The notes: generated by a model from the sequence alone, not told the origin. Shown: positions 13,201 to 25,492, counted from the first letter of the stretch. The stretch: DNA of 64,000 nucleotides from Rhytidiadelphus loreus (GCA_947034895.1 OX344762.1:6515501-6579500), one strand, 5' to 3'. Translations and numbers: made by a program.

Positions 13201-15549
13201 ATCGCAGGGCACGTGGTGGAGTTCAGGTTTGTCCTGTTCCCTTTGTATGTGCTGTGAGGTGTCGTTTTTGGTTGTGACTGCGGTGTTGATCCATTGACGA
13301 GGGTCTCGAGAGTCGATAAGTGTCGTGGCTTATTTGTGGATCAGTGACGAATTGCCTCGCGCGTTGGGTGTTTTCAAGAGTGAACGATGACGCAGTTGTC
13401 TGTGTTGTTGTGCAGTGCCGATCAGCATGGGAGTCGGTTCATCCAGCAGAAACTGGAAACCGCGACTCCAGAGGACAAGAACATGGTTTTTCAAGAAGTG
13501 CTTCCGCGAGCTCTGACGCTAATGACGGATGTTTTCGGCAATTATGTCATCCAAAAGGTAGGAGTGATTTGTGATCGATTCTGGTGTCGGATGGATCCGC
13601 TGTGGAGCATCGGGCTTGGTGTGAGAGCCTATTGAATAGTCGGTCCGTGCAGCTGAGGGTCCTTGTTGTTCCGTTTTTGTCGAAGGCTGGAAGGTTGACT
13701 TTTGTTTTGTTTTTTGTGGCAGTTCTTCGAGCATGGGACTCAGCAGCAGCGAAGAGAGCTGGCCAGTCAATTGGTGGGACATGTTCTGGTGTTGAGTTTG
13801 CAGATGTACGGCTGCAGGGTGATTCAGAAGGTAAGTCACCTGGGTCCGCTGTGAAGGGTCTGTTGGACGGTGAGTGTGTCGAGCTGAGATGGTTGGAACA
13901 GTCGTGATGGAGGAGTGAGCGATGGGTCTTTCGGTTGGTATGGAGCGTGTTCTGGGCCTCGACCGGTTGGTTTGTGTTGTTTTTGGGTCTCGTGCCAGCG
14001 TGATTGATGCGTGTTTTGTGCATGTGGTCAGGCGCTGGAGGTGGTGGATGTGGACCAGCAGACTCAGTTGGTGTCTGAGTTGGATGGTCACGTGATGCGA
14101 TGTGTGCGAGACCAGAACGGCAACCACGTGATCCAGAAGTGCATTGAGTGCGTTCCCCCGGACAAAATCCATTTTATAATCTCTGCGTTTTACAATCAAG
14201 TGGTGACGCTTTCCACGCATCCGTATGGATGCCGGGTGATCCAGGTAAAGCGTTCTTCCTGGGAATGCACGGTCCTTTCCGTTGGTGTTTGTTGACATCG
14301 TGTTTCTGATGTTGGAGTCTTGCTGTGTTTTGGATTGTTGATTCCGGCATGTGTTTTCCGTTGATTCAGAGGGTTCTGGAGCACTGCACTGACGAGCAGA
14401 AGCAGAAGGGAATCATGGAGGAGATTTTACGTTCCACATGTGCTCTTGCTCAAGATCAGTATGGCAACTACGTGGTGCAGGTCCGTGTCGTGGCGCTCCT
14501 GTTGTGTCTCGTGCGTATCAGCGTTAGCTGTGAGTGCGTTCCAATTGTATGTGATATGGTGTGTTTATGGCATGGTTTGCTGACGTGTGTGTGGTCTCCT
14601 TGAATTTTGTTTCAGCATGTGCTGGAGCACGGACGCGATAATGAGAGAACTGAGATCATAACGAAGCTGGCCGGCCAAATTGTACAAATGAGTCAACACA
14701 AGTTTGCGTCGAACGTGGTGGAGAAGTGCTTGGAGTATGGTGGCCCGGTGGAGCGTCAGATTTTGATCGACGAAATGCTGGGCCTCACCGACGAGAATGA
14801 GCCGCTGCAGGTACAAGGGGAAGCTGCTTGAGAGTGAATTGGTGAATGATCTTGGACATAGGTTGATTTGTGTGGCGAAGCATGAAAGCAACGGGCGTAG
14901 TCTTTTGACCTGGTGCAGCGTAGGTTCGTGGTGGAACGATGCATGGAATGCCGAGTGTGATTTGGGGAGCGGTTGGTTTCTTGCATGGAGGACCCACATC
15001 CGTTTCATGGCTTGCCATCTCTGTGATGGATCGTGTTGTCGCAGTTTCTGCGTGTGATGACTGCGGTCTGATCGAACTGACTTGTTTGCCAGATGCTTAC
15101 GAGGAGGTGTCTTTTTTCTTTTAATTTTTTTTGCAGGCTATGATGAAAGACCAATTTGCCAACTATGTTGTCCAAAAGGTGCTGGAGACATGTGACGAGT
15201 CGCAGCGTGAACTATTGCTCGGTCGTATTCGTGTGCACCTGCATGCCCTGAAGAAGTACACGTACGGCAAGCATATCGTGGCACGTGTGGAGAAGTTGGT
15301 CGCTGCTGGCGGTGAGTCTTCTGTTGTCCTGGGTGAATGCTTGATTACGTAGAGGAAGGACTTAGGGGAGTGCTCGGTCGTGTTTTTTGCAAAATCTGCT
15401 GTTCTTGTGCATGATGCATCGAAGGCCCTTGTTGGTCGCTGCGTGTTTGTTGAAGCGGGCCTGGTGAGACGCTGGGCTTACTGGAGTTGGTTTTGCGTGC
15501 AGAGAGGCGAAGTGCTGCGTACATGGCGCATAATTTGGCTTCCACTTGA
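10259..15549 (+). CDS. PUM: Pumilio/PUF-family RNA-binding protein, eleven exons
   Basis: This is a cytoplasmic post-transcriptional repressor that binds UGUA motifs in mRNA 3' ends. The exons are 10259-10957, 11181-11499, 11681-12057, 12205-13226, 13416-13557, 13723-13830, 14032-14244, 14370-14480, 14616-14810, 15137-15311 and 15503-15549. All are GT-AG and in phase, giving 1135 aa. The N-terminal half has the plant signature [16 protein letters not shown] and [12 protein letters not shown], then Gln-rich runs (residues ~411-447 and ~474-482). Eight PUF repeats fill residues ~800-1120. Their recognition triplets read SRxxQ, NYxxQ, CRxxQ, NHxxQ, CRxxQ, NYxxQ, SNxxE, NYxxQ, identical to the canonical code, and so predict 5'-UGUANAUA binding. 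The 47-bp last exon gives the usual ending GERR followed by a short tail. The alternative is reading through intron 10 to a stop at 15350, which would ignore a perfect GTGAGT donor. Confidence 0.95.
11893..12006 (+). repeat. CAG/CAA repeat tract in the Pumilio gene
   Basis: An interrupted CAG/CAA run encodes a polyglutamine-rich stretch, with a second run of CAG units at about 12228-12250. Mixed CAG and CAA codons suggest selection on the protein property rather than simple slippage. Gln-rich regions are common in Pumilio N-termini and can drive condensation into granules. Confidence 0.8.
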
Positions 15550-16330
15550 TCCCGTTGGAGACTTTGTTCGGTGCTGTCTTTTCGGGGGGCGGAAGGGTAT
15601 CCCATGGCGGTGTCCTTGCGCGTGTTGTCTTCTGTGCCCTCGTGTCTTTGCGGAGATTCTTGCGTGTTGAGCTGAGTGTGTTCAAGCGGGACATGGAAGG
15701 GCAGCTTTTCGTTGGGCCGAGAGCATTCGTGATCAGTAAATAGTGTAATAGTGTAGGATTGTACTCCGTTTGTGTTTTGAAGGTCGGGAGAGGGTCTGGG
15801 TGAATAACATTGCATATGGTGCTGGCGTGTATGTTTTGTGGGTGGCTGTTATTAGTGGGTGTATCTATAAGTACTAGGTCTATATATTTGGAGGTGGTAA
15901 GGCCGGGAGTAATGCCGTCCTCATTTGCTGTTGGATCCACCCTTGGTCTCTCCCTGGTAGTGTGATTTCAGGTCAGTCAGTTGGGCCATGGACTAGTGTG
16001 AATGGGTAGGGAGCAACGTTAGTGTGTGAAAAGAAGGAAAGGGTCGAGGCAGGAGTTAGCTGTAACGGGCGTGTACAAAGAGCCCTTCATTCTGAAGTGT
16101 ACAGACTGACATGTGTAGGTCTTGTGGCAAGACGTTGGTTTTGAAGGATCGGAAGGGGTTTGTCGTAGGACCCTTGTCCTTTCTTGCTAGTGCTGCTACC
16201 GAAGGTTGGTTCTTGTGCAGCTATTGCGCCAGGGCCCTCGTAATGTAAATAGGGCGCCCTTTAACTGCAAGGGCCAGCTGGCAATGTCTTAATTCTTTAA
16301 TCCTCGTTCAATGTAGCGTGAACTTGTGAG
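15550..16330 (+). other. Probable 3' untranslated region of the Pumilio gene
   Basis: No coding signal follows the Pumilio stop. GC content falls gradually towards about 16330. The only notable element is the UGUAAAUA site listed separately. Confidence 0.5.
16244..16251 (+). promoter_or_regulatory. Pumilio response element (TGTAAATA) in the Pumilio gene's own 3' region
   Basis: The octamer TGTAAATA matches the UGUANAUA consensus predicted from the PUF repeat residues of the upstream gene. It lies about 700 bp after the stop, within the likely 3' untranslated region. It could mediate negative autoregulation. A single octamer can occur by chance. Confidence 0.45.
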
Positions 16331-17376
16331 TACCTTTTTTTATTTATTTGCGCACTTCATGGTTCTTTTTGTTTCCATTAATCCAAAGATTCATTATTTT
16401 TGTTGGACCTAGTGAGGAAAGTAGCTGATTGTCTTTAATTCCGTCAGCTCTTGGTTGTGATTAGATTGTCTGGATTTTCTGTGTTATTCTTCGTCCCTGT
16501 CCCGTGTTCTTCTAGGTTTTGTTGTAGCTTGGTGACATGGTTTTGTGTTGTGTTTTGTACATATGAACTTTGCTCACAAGGTGCTTGTTTTTTGATGTTT
16601 TGGGTCGCCTTGGAAATTTTCTTGATGATTGTTTATTGGTTGAATTAAGCAGCATTGCAATTGTTTGTTATGCCCTATGAACGCCCTTCCTAGATCACAA
16701 ACGTGTGGAGTTGAGCTTTTACTAATCAATAACTATACTTGGTGGAAATGCAGGCGCAAGTTGTCATCATGTTTAAGATGTAGATTTTCTTGTCAGCGCT
16801 TGTGTTTGTTGTGCTTGTGCTTACGAAGGATGCCTAATTCCCTCGTTGTGGTAGGCCTTCTCATCCCCGGGATTGGATTGTGATCCCCACAACTCAAATC
16901 TAATACGTGCTGTTCCCACTCCATTTTGGGAGTTGCCCAATTCTGGACTGGGTTGCTTGCGTTGATGGCTCTTCGCGTCTGTTGAAAGGAGGGATAGCTT
17001 TCAGTGTCATTGCGTGAGGGCTTGGGAGTGCGGTTTTGAGAAGGTAGCAACTATACTTGCAATGAATACGAGCATCCACAAATACTTGTGTTTGAACCAC
17101 GATTTGAAGCAAACACTACAACATGATTTTTCTTGGTTACAAAAGCAAAGATAAGTTTCAAAACTATCTCTAGAATGTTAATGTCTATTTCTCATTTGAA
17201 GTGGTGATACGGCCATTTCATGATGACAGATGTCACTTTTAACTAAACCCGACCGTCTCAGTGGATGATTCCAACACCCCTCGATTCGAGAAAATGAAAT
17301 CACAATAACGGCACAAGAAGGCGGCATTCAGATATTCTGGCTCAGTTCAAAAAAAATTCCTCTTTTGAAGAAGTGA
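16331..17376. other. Intergenic DNA between Pumilio and the eS25 fragment
   Basis: I see no conserved gene. I looked specifically for the remaining exons of ribosomal protein eS25 on the minus strand here, as expected downstream of the fragment at 17383-17485, and found none. Confidence 0.45.
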
Positions 17377-17382
17377 GCTTAC

Positions 17383-17485
17383 ACAGACGGTCAGACAACA
17401 CGGACGGAGTGACCAGCTTGAACTTGGGAACCTCCGAAAGCAACTTGTCGTAGGTAGCCTGGTCGAACAAAACCATGCTGTTCAC
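17383..17485 (-). pseudogene. RPS25: Isolated exon of ribosomal protein eS25 (gene fragment)
   Basis: The minus strand reads [20 protein letters not shown] followed by [14 protein letters not shown], the highly conserved centre of cytosolic ribosomal protein eS25 of the 40S subunit. A GTAAGC donor-like sequence follows it. In-frame TAA and intron-like or leader-like sequence lies just upstream. The Lys-rich N-terminus and the C-terminal INGSLARRAIR-type part are absent on both sides within 1 kb. It therefore looks like one exon copied or left behind by rearrangement, with no sign that it makes a complete protein. The reading frame is intact, so the event may be young. Confidence 0.75.
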
Positions 17486-18650
17486 CTCTTAAACCCTAAT
17501 CCATTCGGAAGCCCCCGTCGTCTATTCACTAAACCCTAACCCCATAATCGATTGAAAATGAACTCTGCCACTCTAGAAACCCCAAGAGAGCACGCACTTT
17601 GATATCTAGAAGCGGACGCACATAATTTTGAGCAAACGTATAATAATTATAAGGGTCTGTCATCCTCGGGTGATAATTTAAAAAAACGTGAAAGGATCCA
17701 GTAGGGAAAACAACCCACTAAACACGGCCATTAGTTCCTAGAACTCGTCATCAAAAAGTGTGCCTTCACCAGGGGGGAGGAAAAGAAATTCTTTTAATAA
17801 AAAGAATCAGAGGAACATGTAGGCACCTCGAATTGCAGAAGAATAAGGTTCAAAACTGTTGCCATAACCCGTACAGAAACTTCCATAGCATTCTCCACAA
17901 CACTGCCGACCACCTGCTTGGACAATGCATCGTCAATCATAAAAAAATCCTTTTGGATCCGGCCTACTAAATCCATATTGCCACTCTACAACTCAACAGC
18001 AGAAAACAACAGTATGACATCATGCAACAACAAACATAATTACATCACCAATCATTCTACTACCTAAAGCTCCACAGAGTAGACTTGAAAAACCTACAGC
18101 ATCTCAATAATTCGGATATAATCCTGCCATTCCCTCCCCAGCACGCATCGGCAATCGACCTGAATCTACCTCCTTGGCGATAGCTAGGATCAATTCTGCA
18201 TCTCAAACGAATTGTCTCAGCTAAAATGATACTCCAGACAAATTTACATCAGCCCTCCCAAGTAGAGTAGAGGATCAAAGAACAAGACAACCCCTAAATA
18301 TCAGACCCAAATCAGTGAATGCATGAAGTTCGACGCAATATTTATCCTCAACACTCAGATAGGTCACATGTGAACTTTAGCTCAAGCCCAGTCATACTGC
18401 CAGGATGCATTGGCATTGCATTACCAAAAGGTTGGGTATACAGCTTCCACCAAATGTATGACATATCCAGACAAGTATCCGAAACCCTGAAGCAGGAGTA
18501 GACAGTGGAATGATTATCCCCCTCATAAAGAAGGCAACAATTCTTACATGAAAGAACAAAACAAACTAAGGGAAACGTTAAAAACATTACTGAGCTGAAG
18601 GTTTACAACCAAAAGTATGCCTCTAGTGCACTCACTGGCTTTTTGAGGAG
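17486..18650. other. Intergenic DNA, no recognised gene
   Basis: A minus-strand open frame at 17794-17976 is not recognisable and has no visible partner exons. Nothing else stands out. Confidence 0.35.
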
Positions 18651-19259
18651 CATCTGTGCACCTCCTCGTTATTAACGACAGTGACGTCAGTGCCAGTATG
18701 ATTTATCATCCTAGTTTTCCACGACTTTCATCCTATATCCCAGTTTGGCATTCTTTCCCGAATCACAGCCTGTTTGGACTACTCGAGATTCGGTTTCCAC
18801 TCCGCCTGGTGTTGCAATTCTAGCTCGCACCGCTACACTCCTTGTTCTGAACTTCAGTTTCTTTTCCCGTCTCACGTGTCTTTGCAGGTTTCGTTTGAAG
18901 AAATTAGGAGCTCTCTTTTGGGATTGAGAGGTAGGTGCTGCGAGGTCATAGTTGCATCGCAGGAACGATTTCGTCGAGAATCTGTGTGTTGTTTTTAAAG
19001 CTGCGCTTTTGTTTCTTGATTAGAGAGCTCTGTGCGAAATTTGATGCTGTGAAGGTGAAGGAGAGCGTTACTTATTAGCTCAGTGCTCGCTCTCTGTGAA
19101 GGTGGAGGAGAGCGTTACTCATTAGCTCAGTGCTCGCTCTTGTGAAGGTGAAGGAGAGCGTTACTTATTAGTTCAGTGCTCGCTCTCTGTGAAGGTGAAG
19201 GAGAGCGTTACTTATTAGTTCGTTGTGGAAGTATTTACAGTTCATATATATTACAGAAG
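18651..19259 (+). promoter_or_regulatory. Promoter and 5' leader region of proline dehydrogenase
   Basis: GC-richer DNA leads into the proline dehydrogenase start. A GAGGTAGG donor-like site near 18930 leaves a leader intron possible. A 46-47-bp tandem repeat (19048-19221) sits just upstream of the start. One unit contains ACTCAT (19117-19122), a hexamer known as a proline- and hypoosmolarity-response element in Arabidopsis ProDH promoters. Its relevance here is inference. Confidence 0.4.
19048..19221 (+). repeat. 46-47-bp tandem repeat, about 3.7 units, in the ProDH leader
   Basis: Units start at 19048, 19095, 19141 and 19188. Each begins TGTGAAGGTG and contains GGAGAGCGTTAC and AGTGCTCGCTC. 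The GAGAGCGTTAC and GTGCTCGCTCTC parts can pair imperfectly, so a transcript could form repeated stem-loops just before the start codon. Confidence 0.85.
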
Positions 19260-21432
19260 ATGGCATGGAGCAAGACTCGTGCTCTCGTACAGCTCTCCTC
19301 CGCGTGCAGAGAACTCGTGAGGTCTCCATTTGAAGTCAGAGGAGTTACAACGAAGGCCGATCTTTTCACGACGCAAAACACTTCGGATGCCATTTTGCTG
19401 AGCAGCAATGGGGAGGCGTTATATGCAAAATTGACCTCGAAGGAGCTGCTCAAAGGGCTCTTGAACCTTCAGTTGGTTGCGTATGAGCCCGCGGTGGACT
19501 TGAGCATCAAGATTCTCACATCCGAATCTATGAAATCTCCTTTGTTTAGGGCGGCGGTTTTCCCCGTTCTCAACAGAACTGCTTACTCCCATTTTTGTGC
19601 TGGAGAGAACGTTGAAGAAGCCTCAAGAACATTGGCAAGAATGTGGGAGCTTGGGGTACGAGGCATCATGACCTACGGACTTGAAGATGCAACGGATGGC
19701 GAATCCTGTGACCAAAATCTTGAGAAGTTTTTGCAAATTGTTCTTCAGACCAGTCAGCTACCGCCGGAATCTGTAAGATCATGCTTTGCTTGCTTGTTAG
19801 ATTTTACCGTAATTTCCAGATTCTTAGTCTAAGATTTTATGTTTTGTGTTCTTTGATGCTACAAAAAACATGAATCCAGTGTTAACTTGATTTTTTTGCA
19901 CGAGTTTTCCATCAGGTGAGTAATGCTTGCGTGAAGATCACGGCCATTTGCCCCATCCAAATTCTCGAGCGCGTGAGCAACTTACTACGGTGGCAGCATA
20001 TGAACAAGGATTTCTCTTTGCCATGGAAGCAAGATGTAATCCCTGTCCTAGCAGAATGCAGTCCGATGTATCACGTTCAGTCTCTTCCACAACCTCTAAC
20101 AGAAGAGGAAGAGAAAGAATTGAATTTTGCCCACAACCGCCTTGCCAAGCTTTGCCAAACTTGTGAATCGGAAGGAATTCCTCTATTGGTAGATGCTGAG
20201 TATTCTCTTGTACAACCAGCAATTGACTACATCATCAATGTTGCTGCCAGCGAATTCAATAGAGCCCAACAACCTCTGGTTTTTGCAACCATGCAAACTT
20301 ATTTGAGGGACTCCTTTTCCCGCCTCAGTATGGCAGTAAAAGGCTCACATTACAGGGGACAATCGTATGGTGTGAAAATCGTTCGTGGAGCCTACATTTC
20401 TCGAGAGAAGATGCTAGCAGCTTCTTTGGGGGTTCCTTCTCCAATTCACCCGAACATTGAAGCAACTCATCGGTCATATGATTCTTGTGCTGCATTCATG
20501 TTGCAACAGGTAGCTTCAAACGATGGGTCGGTGGTGCTTGCAACTCACAATCTAAACTCAGGTGAGTAGTTGTACTATCAACATACCATGGCACAATGTT
20601 GAATAGGAGTGTCACATTGCTTCACATTCTCCTTCTCACACCGGTTTCTTTGAATGCTTGTGAACATTGAATAGTACCCTATCATTGACTCGATCATCTA
20701 TAAAGGTATTAATGGGTTTTAACTTTCATTTGAAGAGTTTCAAATTCCTTCTATGAAGATTACTTCATCACACTTTTTCTTTACTATATGAGATTGGAAT
20801 GGTAATGCACCTCGTTTGTCTCTTGAAAGCATGCTATTGTCATTACATAAACTGTCAATGTGAACCAAAATTGTTGGTTGAATTAGTTTCTATGATGATG
20901 GATGATGGATTATGACATTAATTTTGCATCTCAGTCTCAAGGATTGTCCAATTATTATAAAAGTGGTAAACTACTAAGAGGTTAAGACTGGGAATTTGCA
21001 GGTCGCGCAGCAGCGGCTAAAGTTCAAGAACTAGGTTTGTCGCGAGGAAATCCACGGGTTCAGTTTGGACAACTCAAAGGAATGGCCGATGTGTTGTCTT
21101 TGTCCTTGGTTCATGCCGGTTTCCGAGTGAGCAAGGTACTACCATTCGGAACCGTTGCCGATTTCATCCCATTCATTGTCAGACGTGCGGAGGAGAATCG
21201 TGGCCTTCTTGGCAATACTATCATTGATCGTCAGTTCCTCAGGTGCGATGTATTTCCTATGTTCTACTTTTGCAAAAATTCACTCCTACGTAAATTGTTT
21301 CAATTCCCATTCAATCCGTTGAAATGGACTTGTCTTCAAAATTGTAAGCTTAGCTGGTTGTCACATGATGGTCCGCAACACAAAATTCACCTTACTTTGT
21401 GCTCCATAGTGATTTCAAGAAGCTGGTCACAA

Positions 21433-21483
<51 letters not shown>

Positions 21484-21810
21484 CATATTGAGGTGCTTTT
21501 GATCAATTTGGAAACCTCAAAGTAGCTTACAACAACCTCTTTAGGCATATCTTAAGCTTAATGGTTGTGGGTCTCACTCACTACAATTGAACACACACAA
21601 TAGCTTACATACTAACTATAAAATTTTAGTATAGCAATTATTACAATACTAATTCTTCTAAATCGGTGGGAGGCTCTTCACACTTGCTAAAGATTTACAC
21701 ATGATTGTAACAAGATCAATCTTCGTCGCTATTGTCTTTACTGACATTGTGATCCTTTGGGATTCAGGGCAGAGCTGACAAGAAGACTACAAAAAAGCTT
21801 CACCTTGTGA
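19260..21810 (+). CDS. ProDH: Mitochondrial proline dehydrogenase, four exons
   Basis: A flavoenzyme of the inner mitochondrial membrane that oxidises proline to pyrroline-5-carboxylate, the first step of proline breakdown. The exons are 19260-19772, 19916-20561, 21002-21242 and 21768-21810, all GT-AG and in phase, giving 480 aa (the Arabidopsis enzyme is ~499). The N-terminus MAWSKTRALVQLSSACREL is basic and amphipathic, as expected for mitochondrial import. Barrel motifs are present: LVDAEYSLVQPAID, YGVKIVRGAYISREK, VVLATHNLNSG, QLKGMADVLSLSL, VSKVLPFG and the substrate-carboxylate motif RRAEENRG. The 43-bp last exon supplies the typical C-terminal (R)xELxRRL. The start is the ATG after the leader repeats; an in-frame upstream extension exists but runs through those repeats. 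Intron 3 carries a (TA)n tract. Confidence 0.94.
21436..21481. repeat. (TA)n microsatellite in ProDH intron 3
   Basis: An uninterrupted run of about 22 TA units lies within the third intron of the proline dehydrogenase gene. Confidence 0.95.
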
Positions 21811-24776
21811 TGCATACCTTAAATTTACATCTAACTTCCGTTTGAAGATGGTTTTGGCAACTTTGCACTTCTCATCGAAGGGAAGGGGGTTTCTTTAGTT
21901 CACAAGAAGCCCCGTTGCTTTAGTTGCCTTGCTTTGAAAACCTAATTCTAAAGTTCCTAGAAATGTCGTGGGAGATACGTACTGTATGTGGGGAGGGACT
22001 TCCATCCTAGCCTTACATATATACAATGTATAATGGCTAGTGGCCTTCTCGGCCATCCCTACTATTCATGTATTGATAAATTTTATAACGGCCAGTGGCC
22101 AACTCGACCACTCAATGAACCATGGTATCAAGTTTATTTGCATCTTTTCCATATTATAACTTTGTCTCTACCATTTGGTCTTGTAAAGTGGTGTTTCTAG
22201 GGCAAAATTCAGCTTCAAAATACTTGTAGCCAAGGCAAGGCTAAAATCTTCATCTACCTTTATTCATTAACAAATCCAAGTGTAGGATCCTTTAGTTAAC
22301 CTGTAAGAGTATACCCTCTTCAAATTGTAGAATGAGAATCTTTACCAATTGCAAGATCACGATGCTTGATTTTTTTATTAAAGTAGATTTCAACTCTTCT
22401 TGCCAAATGGATAGATTTCATCATCCAAAAGCTTCTTACCCAAAAATGGATTCATCCTACAACTTGCATCTCTTTGTAATATGTAGAAGAAATAAGTTGG
22501 GAATACATAGATAAAAAAAATTCAACAATAAATATTTTGCATTGATGCTTGAATTTTCATAATAATAATAATAGAATGATATAAAATATGATTAAAAATA
22601 CTAAATTGTTAAGAATTTAGTTATAGAACTGCAAAATTCCAATCCCAATGGTTGTGAAGTTGTACTCTTTAATAAAATAAAAAACTACATCCTGTATTTT
22701 TTTTTCCTTAAAATATTGAAAATTGAATTCAAAATATGACTTCAAAGTTCATTTTTGGGTGGAGATTCTATAACTGCCCACAAATCAAAATTCTTCATAA
22801 CTTTCATCTTCTTCATCAAAGCTTTTCAAATATATATAAATATAAAAAATCAAGTTCAAAATCTGTATTTTTTCAAAAATTGATTTCCTAAGCTACTTGA
22901 GTTTATGGGCTTTGAAAGAAACTAAATATCATACAATAACTTTTTAACCATGTAGTTCAATGTTATGAAAAATGTTGAGCCTTAAAGCTACTCTTCACCT
23001 ACATGTTGTGTAAAAAATTCAAAGAAAAAAAATGAAAATTCCAATCACAATTGGATGATTGAAAACACTATGTTGCCCCAAAATGCTACTTAGTCCATTT
23101 GGGGTTAATAAAGCCTTGAGATTTGACAAACAAAAGATTTTGCCACTTTTCTTACATTTTTAAATAGATTACCGAATTGCATTGTGAGAGTAAATATCAT
23201 TGTTAACCAACCTTAACCATTCCATCTTAGAGATTGGGATATTCCCCCCTTAAATCCTAGGGAGTGCATTTAACCCCTATAGTTTTTTTACTATGTTTCC
23301 ACCAAAAATGCTCCAAAATTGCCATTTCTAGTACAAGTGCCAAATTTAAGAAAAAAAAACATTTTTGGACACACATAGCTGTAGGATCTTGTAGTATGTT
23401 GGTTTGAAAAGATCTGGAAAAAATTTGAAAATTTCCACTTTGTAGATTGCAAGATATTAGCATTTGAATTGACAAAAAAGAAATTGGCCCTACAAAAAAT
23501 AGGGCAGTTTCACTTCACAAGGTCACATTTGTATGAAAAAATATCCATGTTTTGAGTGCTTCTTTGAATTCATTCTTCAAGGCAAGTTGGTCACATGCTT
23601 GAAAATTTTCAAAATAATCATTTGGATTTGAATAACATATAGGAAAAAATAGTAAGTAGAAAGAAGTAAAGAATGATTCAAAATACTAAATTGTTAAGAA
23701 TTTAGTTATGGAATTGAAAAATACCAATCCAAATAGTTGTAATGTTGTAATAAACAATCTACACCTAATTTTCTTTTTAAAATTTCCAAAAATATTAAAA
23801 AGTGAGTTAAGTAAAGGACTTCAAGGTTTATCTTAAAGCAAACTACCCGCAAACTAAAGCTCTTCATAACTTTCATCTCATTAATCAAACTTGAACGATT
23901 AAGAGCTTTGTATGTAGATATAAATCTAGAATACCAATTTCAAATTTTTATTTATTAAGAAAGTGATATTTAAAGAATGAATTTTAGTTGCCTAGGTTGC
24001 TTGCTAATAAATGAAAACTACACATCATACAATAACTTTTTAACCATGTAGTCAAAAGTTATAAAATCACTATGTTGCCATAAAATAGAATTTAGGGCTT
24101 TAGGGGTTAATTTAATTTACAAAGATTCATTGCATAGTTGGTGAGTTGCAACACTAGTGTCATTTTTTGAATAAGAAGTGTAGAGAGTCATTGGCTAGCT
24201 GGGAAATTGCAACAATGGAGGCTCTTGCTTTGGGGAGAGCAAAAAGAACCCCCAAGTGTTGGTTAATAATTAATGATTGTTATGTATGCTCACAATTGTC
24301 TTATTAGAATACCTAACAATTACCTTTCAAATGTATTTCTAAAAATGGGATCAATACTAGGTGACACATTTTGTGAGGAAATGAACATTTACCATAGTGC
24401 ACATTGAATCATTTCAATAAGTTTGATATGACAATAATAATTGTAATTCCTAATTTTTATTGAAACACATACTGTAGCTGTGTAGCATGAGGTCACTTTT
24501 GGGCTTTGGCACATTTTTGCTAAATAAAATTGGAAGGATTGGTCATTTTTTACTAATAAGTAATTTGACCAGTTTCTGTCCACTTTTTGCAACCCTTCAA
24601 ATCATCTTGGAAGTAGTACAATTTTCTTCATTGTATACTTAGGAAAGTGATAGTCATGGCTTTTAATGAACTCATTAATTTTCATTATGCCCATGTTTTG
24701 GTGTAAAGTTTGAGGAATGAATTTGGATTCTACATTATTTAGTAGTCATGTCATGATCCAGCTATATAGGGTATCT
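21811..24776. other. AT-rich repeat DNA without genes
   Basis: I see no coding gene. About 22590-23110 and 23370-24130 resemble each other and the better-preserved copies at 26430 and 36350. Shared phrases include CTAAATTGTTAAGAATTTAG, CATAACTTTCATCT and TAGGATCTT. This is an old dispersed repeat family, possibly decayed retrotransposon. Confidence 0.5.
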
Positions 24777-25492
24777 GGGTGAATGCAAGAAACACCGGTA
24801 CTATTTGGCGTCACAATTGGAATGACGGAGATGCAATTTGCCATATTTTTTGGGAAATGAAGTCCATGTACTTGAAATTTTTATTGGAGATGGATAACTT
24901 GGAAGTCCTCAAATTCCTTACTTTTGAGAAATTTTGAAAAAAAATCCTTTAATTAAATTGTAATTTACCTAATTTGTCACACTTTGCGTTTTAGGGTTTT
25001 TTAGTATTGTGGAGCATCCAAAAATGATGATGTACGTCTAGGATTGTTGTAGGCTATTGCTACAATAGAAGGGCATGTGCCCACCAAAGGGCATTCAAAA
25101 AAACACAATTCTTTGTCTTCAACATGCATGCAAATAGGGGCCCCTTGCCCATAGCACTCCTAACATTTATGATGGTTTCAATTTTTAGTTTTTGGTGAAA
25201 TGTAATCACTATCAAGTCTTTACAAATGGCCAATTTTTAGTTTTTTTTTATTCATTATTTTCTAATTATTATTAATTTATACTTAATTTTATCTACTTTT
25301 TGTGACAAACTGTCATTTTTTTCAAAGAGTACTATTTCAGTATTATAAAGTACTCAAAAGTACTATTGGCTGTTGATTTTTCGGATCAACGGCTGAGATT
25401 GCTCCGTTTTGCAATACTACGAGTACTAGGTAGAAAAAACGCAATTTTGGCAGAATACTCCCTAAATCGTTCAGTGTTTCTTGCATCTACCC
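24777..25492. mobile_element. 716-bp non-autonomous element with 4-bp target duplication, copy 1
   Basis: The termini GGGTGAATGCAAGAAACACC and the near-complement at the right end form ~20-bp imperfect inverted repeats. ATCT occurs directly outside both ends (24773-24776 and 25493-25496). The body is nearly identical to 59820-60544. There is no coding capacity. An internal CCGTTGATTTTTCGGATCAACGG-like hairpin lies near the right end. A 4-bp target duplication is unusual and does not fit hAT, CACTA, Mutator or PIF/Harbinger. Confidence 0.88.

Noticed and set aside
11554..13212. 552-codon open frame on the minus strand
   Set aside because: It is antisense to Pumilio exons 3-4. GC-rich codons and the CAG/CAA tract keep the reverse frame open; its Leu/Arg/His-rich product has no family features.
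13519..14298. 259-codon minus-strand frame
   Set aside because: It spans antisense Pumilio exons and introns alike; a shadow of the plus-strand gene.
15312..15352. Alternative Pumilio C-terminus reading through to the TAG at 15350
   Set aside because: It ignores a consensus GTGAGT donor; splicing to 15503 gives the conserved GERR ending in phase.
24389..24592. Small frames in the AT-rich DNA of 22-30 kb
   Set aside because: They have low-complexity composition, lack start context or splice partners, and fall within or beside repeat copies.
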